Shown one piece after another: positions 17,208 through 26,797 of a DNA stretch of 64,000 nucleotides. Source of the DNA: an uncultured Dorea sp. (lineage in GTDB: Bacteria > Bacillota > Clostridia > Lachnospirales > Lachnospiraceae); assembly GCA_948602995.1 (NCBI GenBank), contig CAPEBR010000021.1, positions 3,501 through 67,500 of the forward strand, read 5' to 3'. Under the pieces are notes generated by a model. That model was given only the letters and a program-made list of their open reading frames with translations, had not been told where the DNA came from and made no database searches. A program made the position numbers and the translations under genes. Position 1 is the stretch's first letter. Each line of letters begins with the position of its first letter.

Positions 17208-20200
17208 CTACCACTCATCTGTTATGGAAATATATATTTTTTTCGTGTATTCTCCGTCTGTCGCCCTGATCATCTTCTGGAATCTGCTGCGGTCGCTGTC
17301 AACGTATTCAAATGTCACATCTTCATAAGAAAAGCTAACACTCAATTTGGAAAGAATATCGGCGTCCGTCATTTCATAGAGTTCAATCTGAAGTGTTGCA
17401 CAGGTCAGCGATGCACCGCTTTCTTCATCTGTAATGTCATACAATGACTCCCACCAGTCTTCAATCCCGTCTAAGCCGCTAACCGTGGCAATACTGAATT
17501 TTTGTGAAATTTTATCATATTTCAGCTGCATAGATTTAATTTCAGATAAGATATGATTATAGGTATCCTCATCAGAGAGACCTTCTGCTGCCGTTATGAA
17601 CTCATTCAGCTTCTGCTGGTCTTGAAGGATGGACGCATTTTCTTCAAATACGGCTATGTTTCTTTTGCATTGCGTTATCTTATCTAATAGATCCACTGAC
17701 GCCTGGTCTGCCAGTACTTTTACGAATATTTCCTGCTCCAGTCCGCTATCCTTTGAAACAATTCGAATGATATAAGCATACTGTTCATCATCGGATTGTC
17801 TCAATTCAGTAGTATATTCGTCACTTTCTTTCACTGTAAAGTTCTTCAGTTCTTTCCCAAATTTTATACTGCATATGAGTTCTCTTCGGACATCTGTAAC
17901 ATTTCCGTCCTCATCATACTGGTATTGACTATTCTCGTACGGGCTCCCCAAAATATTATCCGCAGAACACCATACAGGCAAATCTGTTTGTATATGATCA
18001 CATAATTCTTCCAGTTCTGCATATGCTGCCCGAATATCATCAGAAGTGGTCGCAGACTGCACCTTTTTCTCTAATTCTTCAATACGGCCAGCCATTTCTT
18101 TTCTTGCCGTATTGTCGGAAAATCTGGTTTCCAGATACCTCTTCGCTTCTGCTGCAGTCTCTGCCGCCTGTTCTTTTTTCCTTTTATCTAATTCTTCCTG
18201 CGACAGTCCAATGTCACTTGTCTCCCCGATGAAATCACTCATTATATTCCTGGGGGTAATCGTATGGTTCATGGAATTGTAATCACATACATACCACAAA
18301 TTCCCCTTTTGGTTCGGGCAGTTAAATGGATAAGAATTATCACCTATCGTTACTCTGACCTGGACAGATGACTTGGACAGCATATCCGAATCCTCAATGT
18401 TGCTCTCCGAAAAATTATGGATATAGAAACGATAAATTCCATTTGCCTCTTTATATATGGTCGTATGCTCCGGGCCAACATAGTCTGTATCATCTACATC
18501 AAGATCTGCCCATCGCTCCCCGGCCTCATAATGCTCCTGATCTGAATAATAAACATGGAACGTTCCTGTTCCGTCTGCCCTGGGACCGATCAGATGGGAG
18601 TCTATATCTGCACTTGCACCCGATTCCTCATCTCCCCATGTCAGAGTAAACTGTACTCTTCCTTTTCCTGTAATGCTGTCCGGCATCTGCTGATCCAGGA
18701 TACAGTCATTTCCATCTGTAGATAAATAGCCGTTTGCAACTATAATATTCCTATGGGACGCATTATAGTGAATTTCGCCTTCCGGGAGATCCTGTCTTAC
18801 ATCCATAGCCTCAATTGTGTAAATTCCTGCCGGAACATCCTTGAAAGTATATCTTCCATTTTCATCTGTTTTTACAGTCTGAATGGCTGTTCCGATAATG
18901 TTATTTGCTCCAGCTCTTAATTTTACCTGCAGGCCTTTCGCATTTACAGAATTTCCGGTCAGACTGTCTATGATTATACCGGATATCTCCGGAGCATTCT
19001 CACATCCGGCAATTTCGTTGCTGATCAGGTCACTCGTTCCACAGGAGAATGTATCGGTGTTATTACTGGTGATTACAGCGCTTTTAACTAGCGGTCTGTA
19101 GCCGGTCTTGCTGATAACGATCCAGTAATTTCCAACTGTAATATCGCTCAGGCTAAAATCGCCATTCTCGTCTGTCTTCGTATTCTTTGCATTTTGCAGG
19201 TAATTCTCATAGTTTTTTTCATCTATTTCATGATTATTCTTTGTATACGCAAGAAGATATATATCAGCATCTGATGCCGTTCTGTGTGCCGCCTTCTTTT
19301 CGGAATTGCTCTCTTCTGATGGATTCTCCGAATCTCCTGACAGGTCTTGTGATGGATTCTCCAGATCTCCTGACGGGTCTTCTGGCAGAGGATCTTCCGT
19401 GTTTTCCCCGGTCAGATAATATTCACTGACATTTCCTGTCACCTGCACCTTCTGAGTAATCTCTGCATTATCTGATGTCTCGGCAAAAATATTTACGATA
19501 TCCTTTACTTCTCCGTCATTTATTGTAACCGGAAGATACCCTACTCCTTCTACTGACGGGATCACATCTTTATTCTCTACAGAAGCCTTTGAATTCTCGG
19601 ATCCCGGAAGCATGGTCATACTCCAGTATACGCTTGATGTAATTCTAAGTTCTGCGGATGTCACAATGGAAGTATCCCCTGCCTCTGCTCCTAATGTAAC
19701 CGGAATCGCCTGGCTTCCTTCCAGGCGCAGTTCGGCCTTGCCTGATACATGGAGGTCATTTACACTTCCCTTATTCTCAAGACGGAGGCTCTGATTATCT
19801 GAACTTCCAAGATTAATTGTTGCAACAGCGTTTACCTCCACAACCACACGGCCTTTTGCTGCATTAAAGTAAATAATATTGTTCGCATTTTCAATGTATG
19901 TATTTTCTGCAATTGCATTGATAACTACCTTTTCAAACTGGCCTGAATTATTCACTTCTGCTTTTGGAGCATTGATTTCCAGTGTCTTGTTTGAATAATC
20001 TCCGGACGGAATTACAATCTGGTCTGCAGAATCGGAGCTATAAGTTATGTGTGTAAGCATTTTACTGGAGAGCGCCTGCTCTAATTGTTCCGGAGTCTCT
20101 GGTTTGTCGGAATAAGCTGACTTCACGCTGCATTCTGCGCTGATCCCATTATGAGCAGTTGCTTTTACAGCAGCTGTTCCCTCACCTACTGCCTTAATTG

Positions 20201-20987
20201 TTCCGTTTTGATCCACGGTTACAACCTTTTCGTCAGATGATTTCCACACCAGTGTTTTATTAGAAGCATTTGCAGGCGTAATCACTGCTGACACTTTTTT
20301 TGTATCTCCTGGCTTCAGTGAAAGGTTTGTCTCGCTTAGGCTGACCTCACTTACATTCACAGCGCTTGCCTTATTCTCAACTCTTACAGTGCAGCCTGCT
20401 GATTTTCCAGTACCGTCCATGGCTGTTGCCGTAATTTTGGCTGTCCCGGACTTTAAGGCTGTAATTGCACCTTTTGAGGATACCTTTGCTACAGATGGGT
20501 TTGAAGACTTATAAGTAACCTTTTTATTAGAAGCCTTCTTTGGTGACACAGATGCCTTTAGCTGAAACTTATCTCCTGTTTTGATTGTTACTGATTTTTT
20601 ATTCAGCCTGACGCTCTTTACCGGTGTTCCTACAACTATTTTACAGGATGCCTTTGTTTTTGTTCCCCGAAGCATTGCTGTAATCGTAGTCTTCCCGTTT
20701 TTCTTTGCCTTGACCTTGCCGCTTGATGTGACTGTTGCAACCTTTTGATTGCTGCTTGTCCATACAACAGCCTTTTTCTTAGCTGATTTACTCTTTGTCA
20801 CTTTTAATTTTACGGACTTGCCTTTTTTCATTGTATAGACTGTCTTGTTAATTTTTATGGTATCTTTCTTTTGCTTTGCCGCTGCTTCTGTGCTATATAC
20901 GGATATCGCCATACACAATACCAGAATGCCCAGGCAGACAAGTCTCAGTTTTCTTTTGACTGAGCTGATCCATGCTTTTTCTCTCAT
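17208..20987 (-). CDS. Giant secreted protein with Big_2 Ig-like and carboxypeptidase-regulatory-like domains
   Basis: A 1259-aa exported protein. A Sec signal (LVCLGILVLCMAISVYSTEAAA) is followed by three Big_2 Ig-like repeats (about residues 40-290), each with the 'KAVVWTSSNQKVATVTSSGKVKAKKNG' pattern. A beta-helix-like stretch (about 300-500), Glu/Pro/Ser-rich linker, and two carboxypeptidase-regulatory-like folds (TDENGDFSLSDITVGNYWI; TDENGRYTFKDVPAGIYTI) follow. A segment with 'DSHLIGPRADGTGTFHVYYSD' resembles YfaP-like domains. The C-terminus has helical repeats. No sortase motif is seen. I start at ATG 20987 (GGAG 7 bases upstream) in preference to the GTG at 20993. Probable surface adhesin or matrix protein; ligand unknown. 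Confidence 0.8.
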   Translation of the reverse strand: MREKAWISSVKRKLRLVCLGILVLCMAISVYSTEAAAKQKKDTIKINKTVYTMKKGKSVKLKVTKSKSAKKKAVVWTSSNQKVATVTSSGKVKAKKNGKTTITAMLRGTKTKASCKIVVGTPVKSVRLNKKSVTIKTGDKFQLKASVSPKKASNKKVTYKSSNPSVAKVSSKGAITALKSGTAKITATAMDGTGKSAGCTVRVENKASAVNVSEVSLSETNLSLKPGDTKKVSAVITPANASNKTLVWKSSDEKVVTVDQNGTIKAVGEGTAAVKATAHNGISAECSVKSAYSDKPETPEQLEQALSSKMLTHITYSSDSADQIVIPSGDYSNKTLEINAPKAEVNNSGQFEKVVINAIAENTYIENANNIIYFNAAKGRVVVEVNAVATINLGSSDNQSLRLENKGSVNDLHVSGKAELRLEGSQAIPVTLGAEAGDTSIVTSAELRITSSVYWSMTMLPGSENSKASVENKDVIPSVEGVGYLPVTINDGEVKDIVNIFAETSDNAEITQKVQVTGNVSEYYLTGENTEDPLPEDPSGDLENPSQDLSGDSENPSEESNSEKKAAHRTASDADIYLLAYTKNNHEIDEKNYENYLQNAKNTKTDENGDFSLSDITVGNYWIVISKTGYRPLVKSAVITSNNTDTFSCGTSDLISNEIAGCENAPEISGIIIDSLTGNSVNAKGLQVKLRAGANNIIGTAIQTVKTDENGRYTFKDVPAGIYTIEAMDVRQDLPEGEIHYNASHRNIIVANGYLSTDGNDCILDQQMPDSITGKGRVQFTLTWGDEESGASADIDSHLIGPRADGTGTFHVYYSDQEHYEAGERWADLDVDDTDYVGPEHTTIYKEANGIYRFYIHNFSESNIEDSDMLSKSSVQVRVTIGDNSYPFNCPNQKGNLWYVCDYNSMNHTITPRNIMSDFIGETSDIGLSQEELDKRKKEQAAETAAEAKRYLETRFSDNTARKEMAGRIEELEKKVQSATTSDDIRAAYAELEELCDHIQTDLPVWCSADNILGSPYENSQYQYDEDGNVTDVRRELICSIKFGKELKNFTVKESDEYTTELRQSDDEQYAYIIRIVSKDSGLEQEIFVKVLADQASVDLLDKITQCKRNIAVFEENASILQDQQKLNEFITAAEGLSDEDTYNHILSEIKSMQLKYDKISQKFSIATVSGLDGIEDWWESLYDITDEESGASLTCATLQIELYEMTDADILSKLSVSFSYEDVTFEYVDSDRSRFQKMIRATDGEYTKKIYISITDEW

Positions 20988-21117
20988 ATCCACTCTCCTA
21001 TAATATATTTTAATAATACCTGCAAATATAGCAGGAACCCTCCGGCTTGGAAATATGGTGGCAACCCAATTGTACCAAAATCCGGAAGGTTCTCTCTATC
21101 TTATTACCAGTTAGCGA

Positions 21118-23643
21118 CTATTTTGCCTTTACTGACTTCACCTTGGAGTATGCAGAGAATTTGTCTGCACCCATGCTGTTTTTAGACATTGCTCTTACCT
21201 TATAACGGTATGTCTTCTTTGAGGTAAGCTTCTTGTCTTTGAATTTTAACTTTGATGTTGTTCCTACAAGCTTAAATGCACCCTTCTTTGAATCTGAACG
21301 GTAGATGTAATACTTCTTGGCATTCTTTACCTTCTTGTATGTGATGGTTGCGCTCTTGGAACCTGCTTTTACTTTGATTACTGGTTTCTTAACTGCTGCG
21401 GAGCCGGACAGGGATGCGGATGCGGCTTTGCTTGAGCCATAGCTTCTAGCTATAATATACCCGTCTTCGTCCGTCGTATCTTTAATCTCACTATATGCTA
21501 CAACATAATAATGGTATGTCACATCACTCTGCGGACCGTACTGTTCCACATCCATTCTTGCAACCTTGCCCTGATCGTTGTAAACCGGGCTATGACTTGA
21601 ATAAGCATAGTCAATTACAGATGTTCCCGCAATCTGGTAATCATTATAGTAAGTACGATAAGGACTCTTATATAACAGTTTCTCTTTTGCAACGGAATCC
21701 TCTTCCATTTTGGCAGAACTGCTGCCTACTGTCAAATAAGAATCGGCGGTAGCAGACGCCGCCTTAAAGGCCATTGGCTCTACGGAGCTACTATTTTTAT
21801 AGGAATATGTCTTTGTATCAGCATTGTATTTTCTAGCTGAATCAAGGGTACGGTATACCCTGTAATAGGATGCCCCTGAAACCTTTTTCCATGAAATCTG
21901 GATTCCGTTTTGTGTTGATTTAGCCTTTACACCTGTCACAGCAGCAATATGGCCTGTCACTTCTACTTCTGTTGCATAAGAATATTTATTACCACTGTAT
22001 GCACGAATTCTGTATTCAACAGTTTTTCCAAGAGGCGCTGCCGGCAGAGTATAAGAAGTCGTCTTTGCCTTTTTAATTTTTTTCTGTGTTACCCACTCTC
22101 CTTTTACCTGATCTTTCCGTTCGATCAAGTAACCCTTTGCCTTCGGAACAGGATTCCACGCAATCTTTACCTTACCATTCTTTGGATTCTGAGCCTGCTT
22201 GTATACCTCTACATCTGTATCAAAGCTGAACTTTGTAGTAGCATATGCTGTGCTCTGTGTAAAGTATACGTTTTTACCCTTTACACGTTTATATGCCTTC
22301 ACAAGATAGCTGTAACCTTCTCCTGAAACCAGCTTTTTATCAGTATAGGACGCTTTTTTCTTACTCAGTCTCTTTACAAGCTCATATTTGCTAAAATCAT
22401 AGTTTTCACCTGATTTATCTGTAGTACTTGAAGAAATCCCTGTACCTCTATAGACCTCATAGCCTGCTGCACCTGAGATCTTCTTCCATGCTAGCTTAAC
22501 CGAATTCTTTCCTGCAGCCTTTGCCTTCAGGTTCAGCGCCGCCTTACCTGTTTGTACGGTTTTATACTCATAAGCTCCATAAACTGTTTTCCTTGTATCA
22601 ACATTGTAATAATAAGCACGTACCCGGTATGTATACTTAGTGTTTTTCTTAAGTCCTGTATCTTTGTATACACTGTCTGTAGTAGTAATCAAATTCTTAT
22701 ACTTGCCCTTGCCTGACTTTCTGTCAATCTGAAAGCCTGTGCGGTCGCCATATCCTTCGCCTATTTCTAATACAACACCTGTATCAAGAATTTCTGTTGA
22801 AATTTCTGTCACTTCCGCAACGGGTGCCTTTACAGTAATTACATTAGAATAACTCTTCACGCCATAGCGAGACACATATGCCCTCACATAATAAGTTACG
22901 CCCGGTTTCAGATTTCTATAACTAAGGCTATCTTCAGTAGTCGAAGTGTCCGCAACCTTGTAATCAAACGCTTTATTCGTAGAATATTCATACCGCACCG
23001 TTGTACCCTTTGAAACAGCTGAATGTGAAAATTCAAAGCCACCCGGAGTCATCTCCTTAACAGCCAGGCCACTTATCTTTTCTACAGTTGGAGCAGTCCA
23101 TGCAGCACTCTGTTCTTCTCCATATACCTTCCCAGATTCTCCATAAATATATGGCTTTAAAGTAAAGGTATATGTCACGCCGGGAGTCAGACCGCCATTG
23201 AACCAGGATGAATAAATGGAATCTCCTGAAGTATAATATGAAGTACTATACACCTCAGCACCTGTGGATGCCTTTACCGTTAATTCAACTTCATCATCAC
23301 AGTTCTCTGTAGTAAAAGATAACCGAAACAATACACTGTCATCCCATTCTCGTTCCTCTGCATCAACTGCGCCCTGTATTTTAACAGTCGGCTTTGGCTG
23401 CTGCTCAGTATCCCCTTCTGCCTCCTTCGTCTCTGTCTGCGGTTCCAGAACTTCCTCCTCAGCTGCTGCATCCAGCGCCTCTTCCCCAGCTGGCAGCAAT
23501 GCCTCCTCACTTTCCGCCTCCGCTTCGATCACACTGTCTGGCGACTGCATATCTGCAGCCATAGTCGGCATAGCATCCAGAACTGTAAGACCCAGAATCA
23601 GAGTGCCTGCCAGAATTCGTTTGAAGAGCTGTTGTCTTCTCAT
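21118..23643 (-). CDS. Secreted fibronectin type III repeat protein
   Basis: An 841-aa exported protein: signal peptide (RILAGTLILGLTVLDAMPTMAA), an acidic Glu-rich segment (about residues 35-85), then a chain of about seven fibronectin III-like repeats recognisable by 'VKLAWKKISGAAGYEVYR', 'VKIAWNPVPKAKGYLIER', 'IQISWKKVSGASYYRVYR' and 'YRYKVRAMS'. The last repeat ends at SVKAK without an anchor motif. The ATG at 23643 has AGGAGG 8 bases away, better than the ATG at 23649. It follows the same strand as the Big_2 protein downstream, separated by 130 bases. A surface-exposed binding role is inference. Confidence 0.82.
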   Translation of the reverse strand: MRRQQLFKRILAGTLILGLTVLDAMPTMAADMQSPDSVIEAEAESEEALLPAGEEALDAAAEEEVLEPQTETKEAEGDTEQQPKPTVKIQGAVDAEEREWDDSVLFRLSFTTENCDDEVELTVKASTGAEVYSTSYYTSGDSIYSSWFNGGLTPGVTYTFTLKPYIYGESGKVYGEEQSAAWTAPTVEKISGLAVKEMTPGGFEFSHSAVSKGTTVRYEYSTNKAFDYKVADTSTTEDSLSYRNLKPGVTYYVRAYVSRYGVKSYSNVITVKAPVAEVTEISTEILDTGVVLEIGEGYGDRTGFQIDRKSGKGKYKNLITTTDSVYKDTGLKKNTKYTYRVRAYYYNVDTRKTVYGAYEYKTVQTGKAALNLKAKAAGKNSVKLAWKKISGAAGYEVYRGTGISSSTTDKSGENYDFSKYELVKRLSKKKASYTDKKLVSGEGYSYLVKAYKRVKGKNVYFTQSTAYATTKFSFDTDVEVYKQAQNPKNGKVKIAWNPVPKAKGYLIERKDQVKGEWVTQKKIKKAKTTSYTLPAAPLGKTVEYRIRAYSGNKYSYATEVEVTGHIAAVTGVKAKSTQNGIQISWKKVSGASYYRVYRTLDSARKYNADTKTYSYKNSSSVEPMAFKAASATADSYLTVGSSSAKMEEDSVAKEKLLYKSPYRTYYNDYQIAGTSVIDYAYSSHSPVYNDQGKVARMDVEQYGPQSDVTYHYYVVAYSEIKDTTDEDGYIIARSYGSSKAASASLSGSAAVKKPVIKVKAGSKSATITYKKVKNAKKYYIYRSDSKKGAFKLVGTTSKLKFKDKKLTSKKTYRYKVRAMSKNSMGADKFSAYSKVKSVKAK

Positions 23644-23856
23644 TTTCATTTCCTCCTTTTCATTAAAATTTCCTTAATTTTACATACAGAGTCTACTCTC
23701 CCGAAAATACAATGTCAAGGCGAGTACCTTTAAGAATGGTGCAAGAAAGAGGTGTTGATTCAAAAAAGAGCCTAATTTATGGCACTTTATAACAGAGCAA
23801 AAATATTCTTAAATTTTTCTTAAATTTATGTAATTATATAAAATTATCTGAAAATC

Positions 23857-23900
23857 GAATTGGGGACGGGGCATTTTTAAAAATGCCCCGTCCCCAATTC
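23857..23900. repeat. REP-like 44-bp perfect palindrome
   Basis: Two 22-base arms, each containing GGGGACGGGGCATTTTT, meet with no spacer. It stands 20 bases after the stop of the GH31 gene, followed by a degenerate half unit (CTGTCCCCAC at about 23910). The same core recurs at 45.8 and 47.1 kb. Confidence 0.9.
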
Positions 23901-23919
23901 GTCTTTACCCTGTCCCCAC

Positions 23920-25830
23920 TTAATTGTCGTAGCCCAGGTATTCTACATGTTCTGTGTCTAATTTTTCTACACATTCCGCCGCCTTTACAACTGGAATGGT
24001 TTTTCCTTTCCGGATAAATACTGGAACCTCCGCGAGTGATACTTCTATGTAATGATGTCCTTTTGCAAGTATTTGCCGGGTGTAGTGATTGTCCCTGGTG
24101 AATTTAACCAGCATCATTTCTTCCGGAAGGTAGACGTATCTGCCCTTTACGTTTTGTGTGTATACGGGTGCGATCATGATCTCCTGTCCGATCATAAGCT
24201 GGTCTTCGATGCCTGCTACAAATGTGTCGTCCGGGTATTCGAAGGCCAGTGGCTTGAAATACATGTCATTGTTCTCTGCCGCTTTGATGAAGGTATCGTA
24301 CAGGTAGGGAATCAGGCGGTATCTTGTCTCTATAATTCCGCGGAAGTCATCGGTGTTTTCGAACTGGTATGCCTCCTGCTCTCTTGTCCCGGCTGCTGCG
24401 TGGTTGCGCATAAGCGGGGTGAATACCCCGAAGGCCAGCCAGCGGAGCACCAGGTCTCTTGTAGCGTCTGCACCGAATCCGCCCAGATCTGCTCCGGAAT
24501 ACAGGAAACCGCACATGTTGAGTGACGGCATCATCTTTATATTCAGGAGAAGATGGGCCCACCAGGATTTGTTGTCTCCTGTCCAGATCCCGCCGTAGCG
24601 ATGCATTCCGATATAGGAGGAACGCGAAAACATGAGGATCCTTTTGTCTGGAGCAATTTTTTCGAACGCTTCCCCTGCCGCCCTGGTCATGTTATATCCA
24701 TAGAGATTATGTACCCTGTCATGACGTATCATTTTGCCGTTAACGCAGTGGCAGAACCTTTTATAATCCTCCGGGCTGTTTGCAAGGTTCTGCACCCTGT
24801 CTCCAAGTTCCCAGGGCGAGACGTCCTCTGTTTCCTGTACATATTCCTTGATATAGCTTTTAAGTTCATCCATTCCCTCACGGGAGTAAAAGATTGCCGG
24901 CTCATTCATATCATTCCAGAAGCCTTCGATCCCCTGTTCAACCAGGAACCTGTAATGGCTTCCGAACCATTCTCTTGCTTCCTTATTTAGTACATCTGGA
25001 AAATGTGTATATCCCGGCCATACTGCTGCCGCAAAATTGCTTCCGTCTTCTCGTTTGCAGAAATATCCTTTTTGTACCCCCTCTTCGTATACAGAATAGC
25101 CTTTCTCAATCTTCACGCCTGCATCTATGATGGGAATCAGGCGCACTCCCTCTTCTTTCATCTCACGGACAAATCCTGCAAAGTCCGGGAAGTTTTCCTC
25201 ATTTACTGTGAAGTCCTTATAATCCTGCATATAATCAATGTCCATATAGATCATATCCAGCGGAATATGATGATCCCGGTATCCTCTAAGGACTTTTACA
25301 AAGTCCTCCTTCGTCTTATATCCCCAGCGGCTCTGCCCGAAGCCAAATGCAAATCTAGGCGGAATATAGCTCTTTCCAATAATTTTGCGGAACTGTTTTA
25401 CGATGTCATAAGCATTTTCCCCTTCTATCACATATACGTAAAGGTCTGCATATTCGCAGCTTACCTTCAGCAATTCGGTCTTCGTATAACCAATGTCAAA
25501 TGTCATCCTGGCCGGGTAGTCAAAAAATACCCCGAACGGTGTCTTTCCAGACAAAATCATAAAATTATGGGCTCCATACAGAGAAACTTTGTCCTCTGTG
25601 TGGTTCGGGTCATCCGAACAGTCACTGACGTAACGGTATCCCCTTTTATTAATCCCCCGGTTTGCCTCCCCGAGTCCGTATACAATCTCATCCTCATCCA
25701 TTATATAAGAAAAGGAAAACCCATTCTCTGTTGATGTTTCACCGAACTCTGGCTCTCCCTGCTCTGCCTGTATGTTTTCTACAACAGCCTCTGTCTCAAA
25801 GGGATCACCAAATCTATATTTCTTTATCAT
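23920..25830 (-). CDS. Glycoside hydrolase family 31 (alpha-glucosidase-like)
   Basis: A 636-aa cytosolic enzyme with no signal peptide. GH31 marks: FGFGQSRWGYKTKEDF (about residues 162-177), the nucleophile Asp in GFWNDMNEPAIFYSREG (about 307-323), and the acid/base Asp in GGIWTGDNKSWWAHL (about 423-437). The N-terminal beta domain (VYGLGEANRGINKRG) and part of the C-terminal beta-sandwich are present. It is shorter than many GH31 enzymes, which carry extra C-terminal domains. Expected to remove alpha-linked glucose (or xylose) from oligosaccharides; the exact substrate cannot be read. No transporter is adjacent. AAGGAGC precedes the ATG. Confidence 0.93.
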   Translation of the reverse strand: MIKKYRFGDPFETEAVVENIQAEQGEPEFGETSTENGFSFSYIMDEDEIVYGLGEANRGINKRGYRYVSDCSDDPNHTEDKVSLYGAHNFMILSGKTPFGVFFDYPARMTFDIGYTKTELLKVSCEYADLYVYVIEGENAYDIVKQFRKIIGKSYIPPRFAFGFGQSRWGYKTKEDFVKVLRGYRDHHIPLDMIYMDIDYMQDYKDFTVNEENFPDFAGFVREMKEEGVRLIPIIDAGVKIEKGYSVYEEGVQKGYFCKREDGSNFAAAVWPGYTHFPDVLNKEAREWFGSHYRFLVEQGIEGFWNDMNEPAIFYSREGMDELKSYIKEYVQETEDVSPWELGDRVQNLANSPEDYKRFCHCVNGKMIRHDRVHNLYGYNMTRAAGEAFEKIAPDKRILMFSRSSYIGMHRYGGIWTGDNKSWWAHLLLNIKMMPSLNMCGFLYSGADLGGFGADATRDLVLRWLAFGVFTPLMRNHAAAGTREQEAYQFENTDDFRGIIETRYRLIPYLYDTFIKAAENNDMYFKPLAFEYPDDTFVAGIEDQLMIGQEIMIAPVYTQNVKGRYVYLPEEMMLVKFTRDNHYTRQILAKGHHYIEVSLAEVPVFIRKGKTIPVVKAAECVEKLDTEHVEYLGYDN

Positions 25831-26021
25831 GCTCCTTACCTCCTCGTTTTTTTACTGCTTTCATAATTAGCAGAGCGCCTGGAAACTTCTTTCTGCAAAG
25901 TGGGCGTACAGATCGTGGGAATAAGTTTCAGACAATCTCTGCTGACTCTTCTATCATAACCATATTAATATAATTTGTACATTTCCAAAAGCTAGTTCTA
26001 TATGTCAAAAAAGGTCTGTTT

Positions 26022-26153
26022 GTTACTGTTCACTCCGGATCAGTAACATTCGCAAATCCATCTAAAATTCGCTCCGCGAATGGGATTTGCCCACTCCCGA
26101 ATCACTTTCTTACGGTCTGTGCAGTAAATGCACAGACCTGTGTGAACAGTAAC
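26022..26153. mobile_element. MITE, copy A (reverse orientation)
   Basis: A 132-bp non-coding element with inverted ends GTTACTGTTCAC / GTGAACAGTAAC. It is flanked by an exact 8-bp duplication GTCTGTTT (26014-26021 and 26154-26161). An internal hairpin reads GGTCTGTGCA...TGCACAGACC. No open reading frame of note. Confidence 0.93.
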
Positions 26154-26174
26154 GTCTGTTTCCAGGCATATACA

Positions 26175-26211
26175 AAAATCCAGGCATGTCAGGATTACAT
26201 GCCTGGATTTT
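26175..26211 (-). terminator. Terminator of the ArsR gene
   Basis: A 15-bp perfect stem (AAAATCCAGGCATGT and complement) followed on the minus strand by TTTTTGTATAT, 33 bases after the ArsR stop. Confidence 0.82.
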
Positions 26212-26243
26212 CCGTCATTCTCTTTCAAAACCGTTCCCCGCAG

Positions 26244-26546
26244 TCAGTTCAATAACGCATCCGGAGTGTCCTTATTCACTTTCATAATCGTATCCAGTAC
26301 TTTCCTTGCCTGCTCACTGCCCTCCTCACTGATGGAATAATAAACAAAAGTCCCTTCTTTCCTCATATTCACAATACCTGAATCATATAATATTTTCATA
26401 TGGTGGGATAATGTAGAGTTTCCGATATTCAACTTATCACTCAACTCGGTTGCGCAATGCTCTGCCTCTCTCAGATGTGTGAGAATCTCAAGCCTCTTCT
26501 CATCACAAAATGCCTTGAATATTTTTGCTGTCTCTGAATTTGTCAT
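26244..26546 (-). CDS. ArsR/SmtB-family winged-helix repressor
   Basis: A 100-aa regulator. The helix-turn-helix CATELSDKLNIGNSTLSHHMKILYDSGIVN (about residues 31-60) and the wing KEGTFVYYSISEEG are typical. The metal site CxCxxC of ArsR/SmtB is absent: only a lone Cys sits in AEHCATELS, so it may sense something other than a thiophilic metal. AGAGGG lies before the ATG. It has no co-directional partner gene, being followed by a terminator and preceded by a MITE-like remnant. The regulated gene is unknown. Confidence 0.88.
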   Translation of the reverse strand: MTNSETAKIFKAFCDEKRLEILTHLREAEHCATELSDKLNIGNSTLSHHMKILYDSGIVNMRKEGTFVYYSISEEGSEQARKVLDTIMKVNKDTPDALLN

Positions 26547-26762
26547 AATATCCCTCTTTTTGGCGTAATTAGTAACCTCCTGATACTTCTTTTTTTAATC
26601 ACTTTCTAACGGTCTGTGCAGTAGATACTTTCGCTCCAGGAACCCTGCACAAGCCTGCTGAATAGTTGACTTTTTTTCAGTATACATGTCAGAAATACCC
26701 TCTGTCAATAATCGGGTACAGCAAAAATAAATTCATCATAATATTCCGTTTATCTATAGTTA

Positions 26763-26793
26763 TACTCACGGCTGGTGAAATCTGCCGTGAGTA
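26763..26793 (-). terminator. Stem-loop after the AEC transporter gene
   Basis: TACTCACGGC paired with GCCGTGAGTA, 5 bases beyond the stop. The outer TAGTTA/TAACTA can extend the stem. The downstream run is AT-rich, not a pure T-tract. Confidence 0.55.
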
Positions 26794-26797
26794 GTAA

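Noticed and set aside
21000..21110. Riboswitch or terminator between the two giant surface genes
   Set aside because: AGAACCTTCCGG...CCGGAGGGTTCCT can pair imperfectly, but no T-run follows on the minus strand and no regulatory core is recognisable.
24052..25734. Long plus-strand open frames opposite the GH31 gene
   Set aside because: They are shadows of a well-supported GH31 reading frame, without ribosome sites or recognisable domains. The same applies to frames opposite valS, dnaE, spoVA, folC and LTA synthase.
26598..26660. A fifth MITE copy beside the ArsR gene
   Set aside because: AATCACTTTCTAACGGTCTG and CTGCACAAGCCTGCTGAATA resemble parts of copy A, but the ends are eroded and no boundary can be drawn. 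Probably an old remnant; not listed as an element.
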